Positions 13,641 to 25,220 of a DNA stretch of 64,000 bases are shown here, one piece after another. Made by a program: the position numbers and the translations under genes. The DNA is from Luzula sylvatica (taxonomy: Eukaryota; Streptophyta; Magnoliopsida; Poales; Juncaceae): positions 67,064,366 through 67,128,365 of the forward strand of contig OX326958.1 in assembly GCA_946800325.1 (NCBI GenBank). Reading direction: 5' to 3'. Under the pieces are notes generated by a model that made no database searches, was not told where the DNA came from, and saw nothing but the letters and a program-made list of their open reading frames with translations. Numbering within the stretch: position 1 is the stretch's first letter; every line of letters starts with the position of its first letter.

Positions 13641-14086
13641 TTCATGCTTGATTGAACTTTTTGTTATTTTGAATATGATTTTACTTGAGATCTACTAGGT
13701 TTCTACCTATGATTTATTTGTGGCGCATCCCACTCACGGAGGGCTTCAACATTTTGATTCTTGATGTATTCCAATGACCTTCCTTGTGTTCTTCTTGTCT
13801 TGTTCATCTTGAGACTTCACAAGCCCTTCACGAGCCCTCCTTCATCTTCGTATCATACCTATGTTATCCTGCACTTTTCTGGATGTATACGTTAGTAATG
13901 ACAGTGTTTTGAAATGATCAAACTATCAGGAAATTTGAACCAACAAGAGGTGGGAGAGGGAAAGAGGTTCGTCCAGAGAGAGCTCGTCCAGAGAGGGCTT
14001 CGTCGGTTAGGGTTTCATGAGAGGGAGAAAGAAGGAGAAAGAGGAAATAGGAAAGAGGAAAAGAGAGAGAAGAGAAAAAGTCACGT

Positions 14087-14090
<4 letters not shown>

Positions 14091-14145
<55 letters not shown>
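14091..14145 (+). repeat. (GA)n microsatellite in the CACTA element
   Basis: An alternating GA run of about 55 bp lies in a purine-rich stretch (13946-14145). The arginine/glutamate frame that crosses it is a by-product of the repeat. Confidence 0.95.
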
Positions 14146-14147
<2 letters not shown>

Positions 14148-14186
14148 AAGGGAAAGTGTCACGGGAATATTTGGGTCGGTTTTATT

Positions 14187-14412
14187 TTTGGGGCGGCTAT
14201 AACTACCGACCCTAACACCTTTTGGGGCGGGCCGACCCAAATATAAACCGACCCTAACACATTTTGGGGCGGGCAGACCCAAATATAAACCGACCCTAAC
14301 ACATTTTGGGACGGGCAGACCCAATTTTAACCGACCCTAACACATTTTGGGGCGGGCAGACCCAATTTTAACCGACCCTAATGTTTTTTTGGGGCGGGCC
14401 GACCCAATAACA
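14187..14412. repeat. CACTA right subterminal tandem repeats, 41-42 bp period
   Basis: The phrase CCGACCCTAA recurs at 14206, 14248, 14290, 14331 and 14372, a period of 42, 42, 41 and 41 bp. Each unit holds CCGACCCTAACAC, TTTTGGGGCGGGC and a GACCCAA segment, so each carries the motif in both orientations. Tandem subterminal motifs are the expected transposase-complex binding region of CACTA elements. Confidence 0.9.
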
Positions 14413-14461
14413 GTACACATTTAGGGACGACCCGACCCTAAAAAACAATTATGTTGTAGTG

Positions 14462-14606
14462 ATTAGCTAACTAACTAACTAACTAATTAACTAACTTACT
14501 ATCTTCCTTCACACATATTAACTAACTAACTAACTAAATAACTAATTAACTAACTACCTTCCTACAAACCCACTAACTAACTAACTAACTAACTAACTAC
14601 ATACCC

Positions 14607-14653
<47 letters not shown>

Positions 14654-14863
14654 TCCTACATACCCACTAACCAACTAACTAACTAACTTACTTAATAACT
14701 AACTTGTTAATTAACTAACTACTAGCTGACTAACTAACAAACTAACTAAATAACTAACTAGTTAACTAACTAACTACTAGGTAACTAACTAAATAACTAA
14801 CTAGTTAACTAACTAACTAACTAACTAATTACTACATAGCTAACTAACTAACTAACTAACTAA
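14462..14863. repeat. CTAA-derived satellite array, middle block
   Basis: The same CTAA array continues between the CACTA element and the retrotransposon complex. Its last 90 bp (CTACTAGGTAACTAACTAAA through ATTACTACATAGC) is matched at 41164-41250. There the array runs on into the sequence found at 37736 onward, so 14863 and 37736 were once adjacent. Confidence 0.93.
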
Positions 14864-15323
14864 TGATGTGAGGCAAATAAGGCACACATTTAATGCTTAA
14901 TTTGGGGATTTTTAGCCCTTGTGAAGAACAATTATATATACTTTATTAATCATATTTGAGATAACATGAATATTTCTTCACTAAATGTATTTTATTGCTT
15001 AATCACAGGAATTAGAAGGAATTTCTGGAAATTTGGAGAGTGTAGTTGTCTCCAACACATCAAGAGGAGTGAAAACGATATATTATACCGATACATTCGG
15101 TACATGAATAAGACGGGAGGCAAACAATTATCATGATACAAACTTACACAAAAGTCTACACGAAAACCACTCAATCCTTAGCCCTTATCCTTCCCACCTA
15201 CCTTTGGTGGAAATTACCTCCTTACCCCCAATCCTCTCCACAAACTCGTGGCCAATAAGAAGACTCCATGAGTGCTATAAATATGACCACAAGGACCACG
15301 AGTTTGGGATGCTCTTTTATGCC

Positions 15324-15422
<99 letters not shown>

Positions 15423-15533
15423 TTAAGATTTGCAAAATATGACCACAAGGACCAAGAACCTTCAAGAACACGCAAGAATTGCAAAATCGAACGATAATTC
15501 TCTAAGATCGATCACCGAATAGAAGCTCACTTC
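14864..15533 (+). mobile_element. Truncated Athila-type LTR (5' part), outer left edge of complex
   Basis: It begins TGATGTGAGGCA and runs through CCAAT, TATA (15276-15283), the (CT)n tract (15327-15421) and on to CTTCATT, where it stops abruptly and reverse-oriented array follows. The left flank ACTAA (14859-14863) equals the right flank ACTAA of the last LTR (37736-37740). It is therefore the original 5' boundary of the insertion that ends at 37735. Its second half matches the inverted fragment at 6042-6702 rather than the LTRs at 15879 or 36060, which points to conversion. Confidence 0.85.
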
Positions 15534-15581
15534 ATTAGTTAGTTAGTTAGTTAGTTAGTGGGTATGTAGGAAGTTAGTTAC

Positions 15582-15616
<35 letters not shown>

Positions 15617-15878
15617 ATAGGTATGTAGGAAGATAGTTAGTTAGTTAGTTAGTTAGTTAGTGGGTTTGTAGGAAGGTAGTTAGTTAATTAGTTAGTTTGT
15701 TAGTTAATTGATACGTAATTAGGACGATAGTTAGTTAGTTAGGTAATCAGTTAATCAGTTAGTTAGTTAATTAGATAGTCAGTTAGTGAATATGTATGTA
15801 AGAAGGTAGTTAGTTAGTTAGTTACAAAGTTTATCAATTAGTTAGTTAGTTAGTTAGTTAGTTATATAGTTAGTTAAT
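15534..15878 (-). repeat. Inverted copy of CTAA array flank (TTAG orientation)
   Basis: The 345 bp are the reverse complement of 6703 to about 7030, including landmarks such as the ATACGTAATTAGGACGATAG phrase and the ACAAAGTTTATCAATTAG phrase next to the LTR. It is the only clear TTAG-oriented stretch in the window. It brings with it the LTR/array junction found at 6702/6703, so the junction exists twice in opposite orientation. It separates the truncated LTR at 14864 from the full LTR at 15879. Confidence 0.92.
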
Positions 15879-16266
15879 TGATGTGAGGCAAATAAGGCAC
15901 AAATTTAATGCTTAATTTGGGGATTTTTAGCCCTTGTGAAGAACAATTATATATACTTTATTAATCATATTTGAGATAACACGAATATTTCTTCGCTAAA
16001 TGTATTTTATTGCTTAATCACAGGAATTAGAAGGAATTTCTGGGAATTTGGAGAGTGTAGTTGTCTCCAACACGTCAAGAGGAGTGAAAACGATATATTA
16101 TACCGATACATTCGGTACATGAATAAGACGGGAGGCAAACAATTATCATGATACAAACTTACACAAAAGTCTACACGAAAACCACTCAATCCTTAGCCCT
16201 TATCCTTCCCACCTACCTTTGGTGGAAATTACCTCCTTACCCCCAATCCTCTCCACAAACTCGTGG

Positions 16267-16298
16267 CCAATAAGAAGACTCCATGAGTGCTATAAATA
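16267..16298 (+). promoter_or_regulatory. Element 1 LTR core promoter (CCAAT and TATA)
   Basis: CCAAT at 16267-16271 and TATAAATA at 16291-16298 lie about 20 bp apart. The CT tract starts ~45 bp after the TATA box, where transcription would begin. Confidence 0.75.
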
Positions 16299-16336
16299 TG
16301 ACCACAAGGGCCACGAGTTTGGAACGCTCTTTTGAC

Positions 16337-16457
<121 letters not shown>

Positions 16458-17046
16458 GCAAGTCCAAGAAACCTTCAAGAACACGCAAGAATTGCAAATT
16501 CGAACGATAATTCTCTAGGATCGAGCACCGAATAGAAGCTTACTTCATTCGGTGATTTGGTCTACACTTCGACGAAGATCGAGTTGTGTGGTTTGGGTTG
16601 GAGCTTTCTTCATCCGAATCCGCGCAAGCAAGAAAACGAGCTTACTCTACTTCGATTAGGAGCTTTCTTCCAATTGACATCTTGCAAATCTCGAGTTCAC
16701 TCAACCGGTACGGAGCTTACTTCGATTGGCGAGTGGATTGGTACGAAAGGAACATGTTGTGCGAGGCAACTAGCTCACTAGCATCTCAAGGCAATGGAGA
16801 AGACATTCAAGACGAGACTCGAAGCTCACTTCATCTCTCTAGGTGTTTTCTTTCCTTTCTTGTAATTCTTGTAGTTTTAATTGAATTGGATTTGTGTAAA
16901 GAATTTGTGGTTTAATGAAATCTTCTTTGTTTGTTTGAGTGATCTTAATGCTTGCTACTTAGTTTAATTACCTTTCAATTTGAATCTCAAATCAAACCCT
17001 CAATTCAATCCTCAATTCAAATTACAACTTCGAAATCCAGAACAAG

Positions 17047-17388
17047 TTCCGTTGTAACGGAACCCAACTTGCGTTGTAACGGACACTTCGGTTTGTACCT
17101 GACTTTCAGTCTGTTGGCACTCCGTTGTAACGCAATTTAATTCCGTTGTAACGGACCAGTGAGGAAAAGTATTCAATAGCACTCATACTAGTGCGTTGTA
17201 ACGGACATACTAGTTCGTTATAACGGATCAACCAATCCGTTATAACGCTACTTCTATCAATTATAACGGACAACCTCTTTCCGTTGTAACGGAATTCCCT
17301 CCGTTGTAACGGACCTTCATATCCATTCCTGTGTTAACAATTACCCTAATGTCCGTTGTAACGGAGCCTATTTCTGTTGTAACGGACT
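17047..17388. repeat. CCGTT-N2-AACGG palindrome cluster, element 1 5' LTR
   Basis: About twelve copies of the pattern TCCGTTGTAACGGA and variants (TGCGTT or TTCGTT left arms, GT or AT centre) lie in 340 bp. Versions with an AT centre are perfect 14-bp palindromes. Some are decayed, for example one with left arm TCAATT near 17258. Confidence 0.93.
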
Positions 17389-17568
17389 ACCTTCTGTGAA
17401 TTTTCTTTGTTATTTCTCATCTAGTTTTGATTTAATCTTTGACGCACTCACTCCTCGTGGAACAAACTTGCATATTTTCCACCATACAACTATATTTTCC
17501 AACTTGTTGATTGAATCGGGTTTTCGAATGCAACGATAATTTTACACACCCGAAACCCATTCATCAAA

Positions 17569-17585
17569 TGGCGCCACTGCCGGGG
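17569..17585 (+). other. Element 1 primer binding site (tRNA-Asp type)
   Basis: TGGCGCCACTGCCGGGG begins two bases after the LTR. From memory, the 3' end of plant tRNA-Asp would pair with TGGCGCCGTTGCCGGGG, so there are two mismatches. A tRNA-Asp primer is usual for Athila-clade elements. Confidence 0.8.
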
Positions 17586-17698
17586 AGCGGTGTTTAAGTC
17601 AAATTTTTAGATCGAAATTTGAGATTTAAATTCATAAATTTGTTTACTCACTTCTTTGTTTCTTTTGTGACAATCTAGGTGTGAAGGAAAGAAGCTTT

Positions 17699-18364
17699 AT
17701 GCACAACACAAGATCACGAAAAAGCGAATTACTTCCATTTGTCAAAGAAATTGAAAGAAGGAACAACAGTTCTAAGAAGAGCAAGGAACTGACACAAGAA
17801 GATCTAGACGAACCTCAACTTCAAACTCAAACTTTTTCTTCTCTCTCTACTCATTTAATTTCAAACATGGGTGATGAAACTAGGGCTCCAAGGCCAAAAA
17901 CCTTAAAGGAACTAGTGGCCCCAAATATCGTAGAAGATAACTACAATTTTATTAGGCCGAATATACCGAACTTTAAGGCCGATCCGAGCATCATAGGCTC
18001 TTTACCCATCTTTCATGGCAAAGCTACCGAAAATCCACACAAACATTTGAAAGATTTCAAGATTCAACTAAACATTTATGCAAATTATGAGGCATTTAAC
18101 GATATTTTACTTCTTATTTTTCCTTATTCACTAGGTGAAGGGCCGAAAGAATGGTTCTACAACCTACGAGAACCCCTCAACTTCAATGAAGTAGCTGAGC
18201 GTTTTAAGGAGAAATACTACTCGCATTCGAGATTGGCGGCAATTAGGCGAGAACTTCTAGCAATCACACAAAAGCCAAACGAGGTTCTCCACAAGTATTA
18301 CGATCGATTCAACCGTTTGATGGAGGAATGTCCAAGCCACAATATCGCAATCCATTACCTATAA
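17699..18364 (+). pseudogene. gag: Element 1 gag, N-terminal fragment
   Basis: The ATG at 17699 opens a frame starting MHNTRSRK, as in the intact copy at 26537. It includes the retrotransposon Gag core (about [17 protein letters not shown] onward) that forms the capsid-like particle. A 10-nt deletion near 18352, relative to element 2, shifts the frame and gives a stop at 18362-18364. The remaining protein of 221 residues lacks the zinc knuckle. Confidence 0.9.
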
Positions 18365-20754
18365 TACAACGGGTAGGTTACTCGAAGAGCCAATTCCTCA
18401 ACGCATCCGTGGGGGGAAGTATCGCAAACAAAGATCTCGAAGAGATTAAGAAGCTACTCGAAGTAATGGCAACCAATTCTCAATCAAGACAGAATGTTGA
18501 ATACCGTGTTAATGCGTGTAGCGACCTCAATGTCGACATGCTTAACAACAAGCTCGAGATTATCATGAAGGCTTTGGCAAAAGAGGAAACGAAAACATGT
18601 GGGGTTTGCCTCGCAAATACCCACCACACCGATGAGTGCCCAAGTGTGATCGAAGATGCGAATGCCATTTACAAGAAATTCGATACCTCGAATTCATACA
18701 ATCCGAATCTCCGCAACCATCCTAACTTTAGTTGGTCGAAACCCAACAATACTCAACCCGACCCATATCGACAAGCGGTTGCAAAACCGGCCACGTACCA
18801 ACACCCGAACGCTTCACAATCGGTACCGAAACCGGTACAAGGACAAGAGTTTGATATGAAGGCGATAATGGACGGTCTAACCTCTATAATCAAGCAAGAA
18901 GTCGGGGGGATCAACAAAACCGTGGACTCGATTAAGCAAGAATTGAAACAAGAGTTTGGAGTGGTAAAACAAGATATCTCAAGCATGAAACAAGAGTTTG
19001 GGGTGGTAAAGCAAGATATCTCAAGCGTAAGGCAAGAGGTTTCGAACACAAATCGCCGTGTGGGTAACTTGGAGACCCAAATAAACCAAATAGCTATGCG
19101 GGTGAATGTTCTAGAAACGCAAGGTACATCTCGATTACAATCTCAATCTTTAGCACCCCTCGAGCAAAGGCATGTGAACGCAATATCGCTCCGAAGCAGT
19201 AAGGAAGTTGGTGAGAGCTCGAAGCAAACTAAGGAGGTACAAGAAGAAAAGGAATTGGAGGTACCGGCACCAAAGGAAAAGCCATCTCAAGCCAAGGAAG
19301 TACCATTCGAAGCAAGGACACCCGAAGCAACTCAAGTCAAGCCACCCTCCCCGAGTCGCCTCCCCAAACCGGTCGAATCAAATACCGACGTGCTCGCTAT
19401 CTTGAAAAAGGTAGAGGTAAACATTCCTTTACTCGAAGCTATCAAAGAGGTACCGCGATTGGCAAAATATCTCAAGGACTTATGCACGAACAAGAGGAAA
19501 CCAAAAGGGGACGAATTGATAAGTGTGGGGGAAAGCGTTTCGGCAATTTTGAGACTCCCACAAAAGCACAAGGATCCGGGGATGTTTTCCATTCCATGCA
19601 AGATTGGGCAACATGAATTGCCAAAATGCATGATTGATTTGGGCGCTTCAATAAATGTGATGCCATACTCGATATTCAAGACTCTCGATCTAGGCCCCCT
19701 TGATGATACTCAAGTTGTGATCCAATTGGCCGATCGGTCCACGACTCGACCGGTTGGAGTGATTGAGGACGTGTTAGTAACCGTTAATGGGTTGCTATTC
19801 CCCGCGGACTTCTACGTTTTGGACATGAATGAAGGGAATAGCGATTCAACCCCGATTCTCCTTGGACGGCCATTTTTGAAGACGGCACGTACAAAGATCG
19901 ATGTACACGCGGGAGAGCTCACAATGGAGTTCGATGATGAGATAATCAAATTCAATATTTTTGACAAACTAAAGGAACCCATTGTAGGTACACTCAACTT
20001 AAACGCTATGGACGTGATCGACGATTATGTACAAGAGGTCATGGATAGCTCATTCGAAAACCTTCAATGGAGCTCGAACCCACTATTCGAAGAATTTGAA
20101 GGATATGGCAATCCTACATTCGAGATCGAGCCGGATTTGGAAGAAGAACAAAGCATAGATCAAGCACTCTTTCTAAGAGACCTCGAGATTCCGATGAAGA
20201 GAACTCCACCTTCCACCGAACAAGCTCCAAGGTTAGATCTAAAATCACTACCTTTTGGACTAAAATACGTGTTTTTGGATGAAGCGGAAACTTTGCCGGT
20301 GATAATCGCCTCGAATCTAACAAGGGAGCAAGAAGAAAAACTCCTCGAAGTGCTCAAAAGGAATAAGAAGGCTTTCGGGTGGACACTCTCTGACATTCCG
20401 GGCATCTCCCCCTCCATGTGCACACACCGAATCCTTCTCGAGGACGGAGCAAAACCATCGCGCGAACCTCAAAGGTGGCTCAATCCGCCTATGATGGAAG
20501 TAGTGAAAAAAGAGGTGATCAAGTTGTTGGACGCGGGGATCATTTACCCCATTACCGACTCAAGATGGGTCTCACCCATACACGTAGTACCAAAGAAAAC
20601 GGGGATTACAATTGTTGAGAACGATGAAGGCGATCAAGTACCGACTCGAGTTCAAAACGGGTGGCGGGTTTGCATCGATTACCGAAAGCTCAATAAGGCG
20701 ACGAAAATGGACCACTTCCCGCTTCCATTCATCGATCAAATGCTAGAAAGACTC
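18353..20754 (+). pseudogene. pol: Element 1 gag C-terminus, protease and first part of RT (shifted frame)
   Basis: Homology to element 2 resumes here in a different frame that stays open to 20952. Visible parts are the zinc knuckle [14 protein letters not shown] (CX2CX4HX4C), a coiled-coil region with KQEF/KQDI heptad-like repeats (about 18850-19130), the aspartic protease motif [10 protein letters not shown] (near 19636), and the start of reverse transcriptase up to the HFPLPFIDQ region. A second 10-nt deletion at ~20754 shifts the frame again, so the ~65 codons read after it up to 20952 are not RT. Confidence 0.9.
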
Positions 20755-21506
20755 CGTTTTATTGCTTCCTCGATGGATTCTCGGGCTACTTTCAAATACC
20801 GATCGCACCCGAAGATCAAGAGAAGACCACATTCACGTGCCCGTTTGGTACCTTCGCGTACCGACGCATGCCGTTCGGGCTATGTAATGCTCCGGGTACT
20901 TTTCAAAGGTGTATGCTTTCTATTTTCTCGGATTATATTTCCAAATTTATAGAAGTCTTTATGGATGACTTTTCGGTGTTTGGTGACTCATTTGAATCAT
21001 GTTTAAGCCACGTGTCACAAATACTCGAAAAGTGCATCGAAGCTAATCTTGTTTTGAACTATGAGAAATGCCACTTCATGGTGCGCAATGGAATTGTACT
21101 AGGTCATTTAATCTCGGAGAAAGGAATGGAAGTCGACAAGGCGAAAATCGACGTAATCAAGACCCTTCCGTATCCAAAGACGGTGAAAGACGTGCGATCC
21201 TTTCTCGGCCATTCGGGATTCTATAGGCGCTTCATCAAAGACTTCTCGAAAATCTCGCGACCGATGTGCCAACTTCTCCAAAAAGATGCAAAATTCGAGT
21301 TGAATGCAAAGTGCAAGGAGGCTTTCGACAATCTCAAGAAAAGGCTTTGCTCCGCGCCAATCATCAAGTCGCCAAATTGGGAGCTACCATTCGAAATCAT
21401 GTGCGACGCAAGCGACACAAGTGTGGGAGCGGTACTCGGCCAAAGGATTGGGAAGGACCCGCATGTGATTGCCTATGCCTCGAAAACCCTCGACAATGCC
21501 CAATGA
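20755..21506 (+). pseudogene. pol: Element 1 RT catalytic part and start of RNase H
   Basis: Resuming in the third frame, this contains the RT palm with the FMDD catalytic motif and the RNase H beginning [10 protein letters not shown]. It ends at a TGA (21504-21506) where the intact copy has CGA. A C-to-T change at a CpG is the expected product of deaminated methylcytosine. Confidence 0.9.
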
Positions 21507-22135
21507 AACTACACCACCACCGAGAAGGAACTCCTCGCAATTGTGTTTGCATTGGAGAAATTTCGCTCTTATCTTTTAGGTACGAAGGTGATAGTCTTCT
21601 CGGACAACGGCGCATTGAGACATTTGATGAAGAAAAAGGAGTGCAAACCGAGATTGCTCCGATGGATCCTTTTGCTTCAAGAATTCGACCTCGAGATCAA
21701 GGAAAAAAAGGGATGCGAGAATCTCGTGGCGGATCATTTGAGTCGGCTTCCATTGAAGATCGAAGATCTCGTTCCGATTCGCGAGGAATTCCCCGAGGAA
21801 CACGTTCTCGCGGCCCAAGTCGAAGCACCATGGTATGCCGACCTAGGAAACTACATCGTCACGAAGAAATTCCCCCCGAGCTTCTCCAAGGCGCAACGCG
21901 ACAAGATGAAAAGTAACGCGCGATTCTATGTTTGGGAAGACCCGATCTTATTTGGCATTTGCGCCGATCAAGTAATTCGAAAATGTGTTAACCAAAATGA
22001 GGTACAATCTATTCTTTCTTTTAGTCATACATTACAATGTGGTGGACATTTCGGTATCGCACGTACCACACACAAGGTACAACAATGTGGATTTTATTGG
22101 CCAACCTTGCATAAAGACGTTGCGAACTTTGTGAA
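21507..22135 (+). pseudogene. pol: Element 1 RNase H end and start of integrase
   Basis: The frame continues after the stop with the RNase [16 protein letters not shown] segment, the SDNGAL aspartate motif, the linker, and the two zinc-binding histidines of the integrase N-terminal domain (HTLQCGGH). A third 10-nt deletion at ~22135 removes the region with the two zinc-binding cysteines (CGNC in the intact copy) and shifts the frame. Confidence 0.9.
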
Positions 22136-23116
22136 AATTGCCAAAAGACGGGGAACTTGAGCCGTAGAAATCAAATGCCTCTCAATTCAATCTATGTGTG
22201 TGAACCATTCGATGTTTGGGGCATTGATTTCATGGGCCCGTTTTCATCGTCTTTTGGCTATACTTACATCTTGTTGTGTGTAGATTACGTGACCAAATGG
22301 GTAGAGGCGGTACCAACCAAGCATGCGGATTCGAAATCGGTGGTGGACTTTTTGAAGAAGAATATCTTTCAACGATTCGGCATACCAAGAGTACTAATAA
22401 GCGATCGAGGCTCCCATTTTTGCAATCGATATCTCCAAAGCATCCTCGAAAAATACCATGTGAGCCATCGAACTTCCACGGCATATCATCCTCAAACGAA
22501 CGGTCAAGCGGAAGTTTCGAATCGAGAAATCAAGTCTATTTTGGAGAAGGTGGTGAACCCGACACGGAAGGATTGGAGTACTCGGCTAGGAGACGCACTT
22601 TGGGCGTACCGTACCGCTTTCAAAACGCCAATAGGTATGACCCCTTTCAAACTCGTGTACGGAAAAGCGTGCCATTTACCGGTCGAGTTAGAGCACAAGG
22701 CCTTTTGGGCGATCAAGCAATTTGCCCTCGACTACCCGAAGGACGCATCGGTGCGTAAGCTCCAATTACTCGAGCTAGAAGAATTCCGGCAAGAGGCCTA
22801 CGACAATTCGAGCTTGTGCAAGGCAAAAGCCAAGAGATTTCATGACCGAATGATTCAAAAGAAAAAATTCCAATTAGGGGAAAGGGTGTTGTTATTCAAC
22901 TCCCGTCTCAAACTTTTTCCCGGGAAACTTCGGTCCCGATGGATCGGCCCTTTTGTGGTCACCAATGTGACTACATTTGGGGTTGTCGAAATTCGAATCG
23001 AGGAAACGAACAAAACGTTCAAGGTAAACGGCCATCGACTCAAGCACTACCATGCAAACTTCGAAACCGGGTGGACGGAGGAGCAAACTCTAGAGCCCAA
23101 CGACACCTCACAATGA
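22136..23116 (+). pseudogene. pol: Element 1 integrase core and C-terminus
   Basis: This open frame carries the DD35E catalytic residues (DFMGP, SDRGSHF and GQAEVSNRE contexts) and the C-terminal GPF-type module (RWIGPFVV). It ends at TGA 23114-23116 after the same TSQ terminus as element 2. The zinc-binding domain is incomplete because of the upstream deletion. No chromodomain follows. Confidence 0.9.
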
Positions 23117-23365
23117 TGAGCTCGGCCAAGTCGAGCTCAAGACGTTAAACAAGAGCGCTAGCGAGGGAGGCACGCCCACGCATCAAAGGTTGTATCTCTC
23201 TATTATCCCTCTTTTTGAAATTTTCGATTTTTTATACTTAAGGACAAGTAATCTCTAAGTGTGTGGGGGGGGGGGGGGGGTAACATACAATCTTTGACCT
23301 GTATGAGCCCAATTAAAAATTTAAAAAATCAGGGAAAATTGAAATTTTTTGATCTGGCTAGCAAC

Positions 23366-23757
23366 TCCGTTGTAACGGACCTCAATGTCCGTTGTAACGG
23401 ACTAGATAGAAATTTGAAAACTTGACTAGCGCCAGGAATTCCGTTGTAACGGACATACTACGTTGTAACGCAGTGCCCTCTACATTCAGACTCCGTTATA
23501 ACGGACATACCTACGTTACAACGGAATAGAAATACCGTTGCAACGGACACGAAAAACACATGAAATTGCGTTGCAACGGTAAATTCCCAAAATTTGCCAG
23601 AACTATGTCCGTTGTAACGGACCTCAATGTCCGTTGTAACGGACTTGCTCAGAATTTTCAAAATAAGCTACGGCTAGTTCTCCGTTATAATGCAGTTAGT
23701 ACGTTGTAACGGACCTCAATGTCCGTTGTAACGGACTTTAAACTACGTTATAACAGA
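23366..23757. repeat. Palindrome cluster, element 1 3' noncoding region
   Basis: More than a dozen CGTT-N2-AACG palindromes occur here, several as pairs with the fixed spacer CTCAAT between ACGGAC and GTCCGTT. Centres include GT, AT, GC and AC. Compared with the corresponding cluster in element 2 (32162-32504) it contains extra palindromes near 23455-23535. Confidence 0.9.
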
Positions 23758-24275
23758 ATAGTTTCTGGCATGTTTTCTCTTCTAATTGAAATTTTCGAAT
23801 ATTTAACATTATTTTTGAACCCTGAGCATCAATAATAATTAAGTCAAGCATAAAATGCATAAAAAGATTTTTCTCCACTTCATTGAATTAGATTGTTGGT
23901 TTTTAAACGAATTTTCACCGAACCACCATTTTTACTCTCAAAATTTTAATTTTACATAATATTTGAAGAATTGTGGTTGAAATCTTTAAGAGATTCTTTC
24001 GGGGATTCAAGCCCTAATCAATATTTTCACAAATTAATGAGTTTTTGACAATTTGATCGATCCTCGATTTACATGACACACCATTTTCAATAAATAAACC
24101 CATTTTGAACTTGGAAGTTCTAAAAAGTTTTGTTTGAACCAATTTAGTAAGTTTTGCTTGAATCTTAAAATTTGACCATTTGCACTTAAAGGGCCCGACC
24201 GTTCATGGGGATTCGAAATTACACTAACGGGAACCAATTTGCGCTCAAAGCTTGATTCGATGAGCTCATGCACCT

Positions 24276-24553
24276 TGATTAAGTAATGAGTGGTGTGAGT
24301 CATGACCACTTGTTGGCTAAAGAGGTGCATGAGTCGTAGTAAACCAAAGTAGCCGGTTCTTGGTGTGAGTCATGATCAAGAGTCGATGCGAAAAAGTTTT
24401 CTACAATCACGGATTAAAGCGCTTTCGATTGTCGAGTCCGTGCGATTGATTAAGTAATGAGTGGTGTGAGTCATGACCACTTGTTGGCTAAAGATTGCGC
24501 GGATCCATGGGGTTTACTAAGTAATGAGTGGTGTGAGTCATGACCACTTGTTA
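24276..24553 (+). repeat. Three direct repeats with TGAGTCATGACC, element 1
   Basis: The segment AAGTAATGAGTGGTGTGAGT followed by CATGACCACTTGTT occurs at about 24276, 24447 and 24517, with a fourth partial TGTGAGTCATGATCAAG near 24363. TGAGTCA is the core of GCN4/AP-1 type bZIP sites. Function here is unknown. Confidence 0.85.
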
Positions 24554-24673
24554 TCCCAAGGGACACATATGGGGACCATCGAAAGCAACAACGAACAAAC
24601 GAAAAGAAATAAAAAGAAGAAAAGAAAAGAAGAAAAGAAATAAAAAGAATAAAAAGGAAAGAAAAGGAGTTTA

Positions 24674-24678
24674 AAAAT
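24674..24678 (+). other. Target site duplication AAAAT, left of element 2
   Basis: AAAAT lies directly before the TGATG of the LTR at 24679 and again directly after the CATCA of the LTR ending at 35601 (35602-35606). Confidence 0.93.
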
Positions 24679-25067
24679 TGATGTGAGGCAAATAAGGCAC
24701 AAATTTAATGCTTAATTTGGGGATTTTAGTCCTCGTGAAGAACAATTCTATATACTTTATTAATCATATTTGAGATAACATGAATATTTCTTCACTAAGT
24801 GTGTTTTATTGCTTAATCACAGGAATTAGAAGGAATTTCTGGGAATTTGGAGAGTGTAGTTGTCTCCAACACGTCAAGAGGAGTGAAAACGATATATTAC
24901 ACCGATATATTCGGTACATGAATGAGACGGGAGGCAAACAATTATCATGATAGAAACTTACACAAAAGTCTACACGAAAACCACTCAATCCTTAGCCCTT
25001 ATCCTGCCCACCTACCTTTGGTGGGAATTACTTCCTTACCCCCAATCCTCTCCACCAACTCGTGGCC

Positions 25068-25097
25068 AATAAGAAGACTCCATGAGTGCTATAAATA
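25068..25097 (+). promoter_or_regulatory. Element 2 5' LTR core promoter
   Basis: A CCAAT box and TATAAATA (25090-25097) precede the CT tract. The sequence from CCAAT to TATA is the same in all six LTR copies in the window, which suggests it is the functional promoter. Confidence 0.75.
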
Positions 25098-25137
25098 AGA
25101 CCACAAGGGCCACGAGTTTGGTACGCTCTTTTACGCC

Positions 25138-25220
<83 letters not shown>

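Larger units (their letters stand above)
12675..13945 (+). mobile_element. Solo LTR of an unrelated LTR retrotransposon (1271 bp)
   Basis: The stretch starts TGTTGG and ends CCAACA, a perfect 6-bp inverted terminus. It is flanked on both sides by AGAGG (12670-12674 and 13946-13950), the 5-bp target duplication made by integrase. There is no internal region, so this is the product of LTR-LTR recombination. The beginning (TCTAACCTAGAAGGGGGG) and a following GTTTACGAAGTTCGG segment recall Ty1/copia SIRE/Maximus-type LTRs, but that lineage call is from memory and tentative. A TATA-like TATTTATA lies near 13268-13275. The palindrome cluster follows directly downstream. The sequence shows no similarity to the Athila-type LTRs apart from the palindrome style. 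Confidence 0.88.
23117..24678 (+). other. Element 1 3' noncoding region, part before element 2
   Basis: No credible coding frame and no env-like gene is present. It contains a PPT-like motif with an expanded G16 run (23265-23280), a palindrome cluster (23366-23757), a T/A-rich stretch, three copies of a TGAGTCATGACC repeat (24276-24553) and a purine-rich GAAA tract (24600-24670). It stops at AAAAT (24674-24678), the target duplicated when element 2 inserted. The remainder is at 35607-36059. Confidence 0.85.

Noticed and set aside
23265..23280. G16 run as a functional G-quadruplex
   Set aside because: A single homopolymer in a decayed element is better explained by slippage of the shorter G7 seen in element 2.
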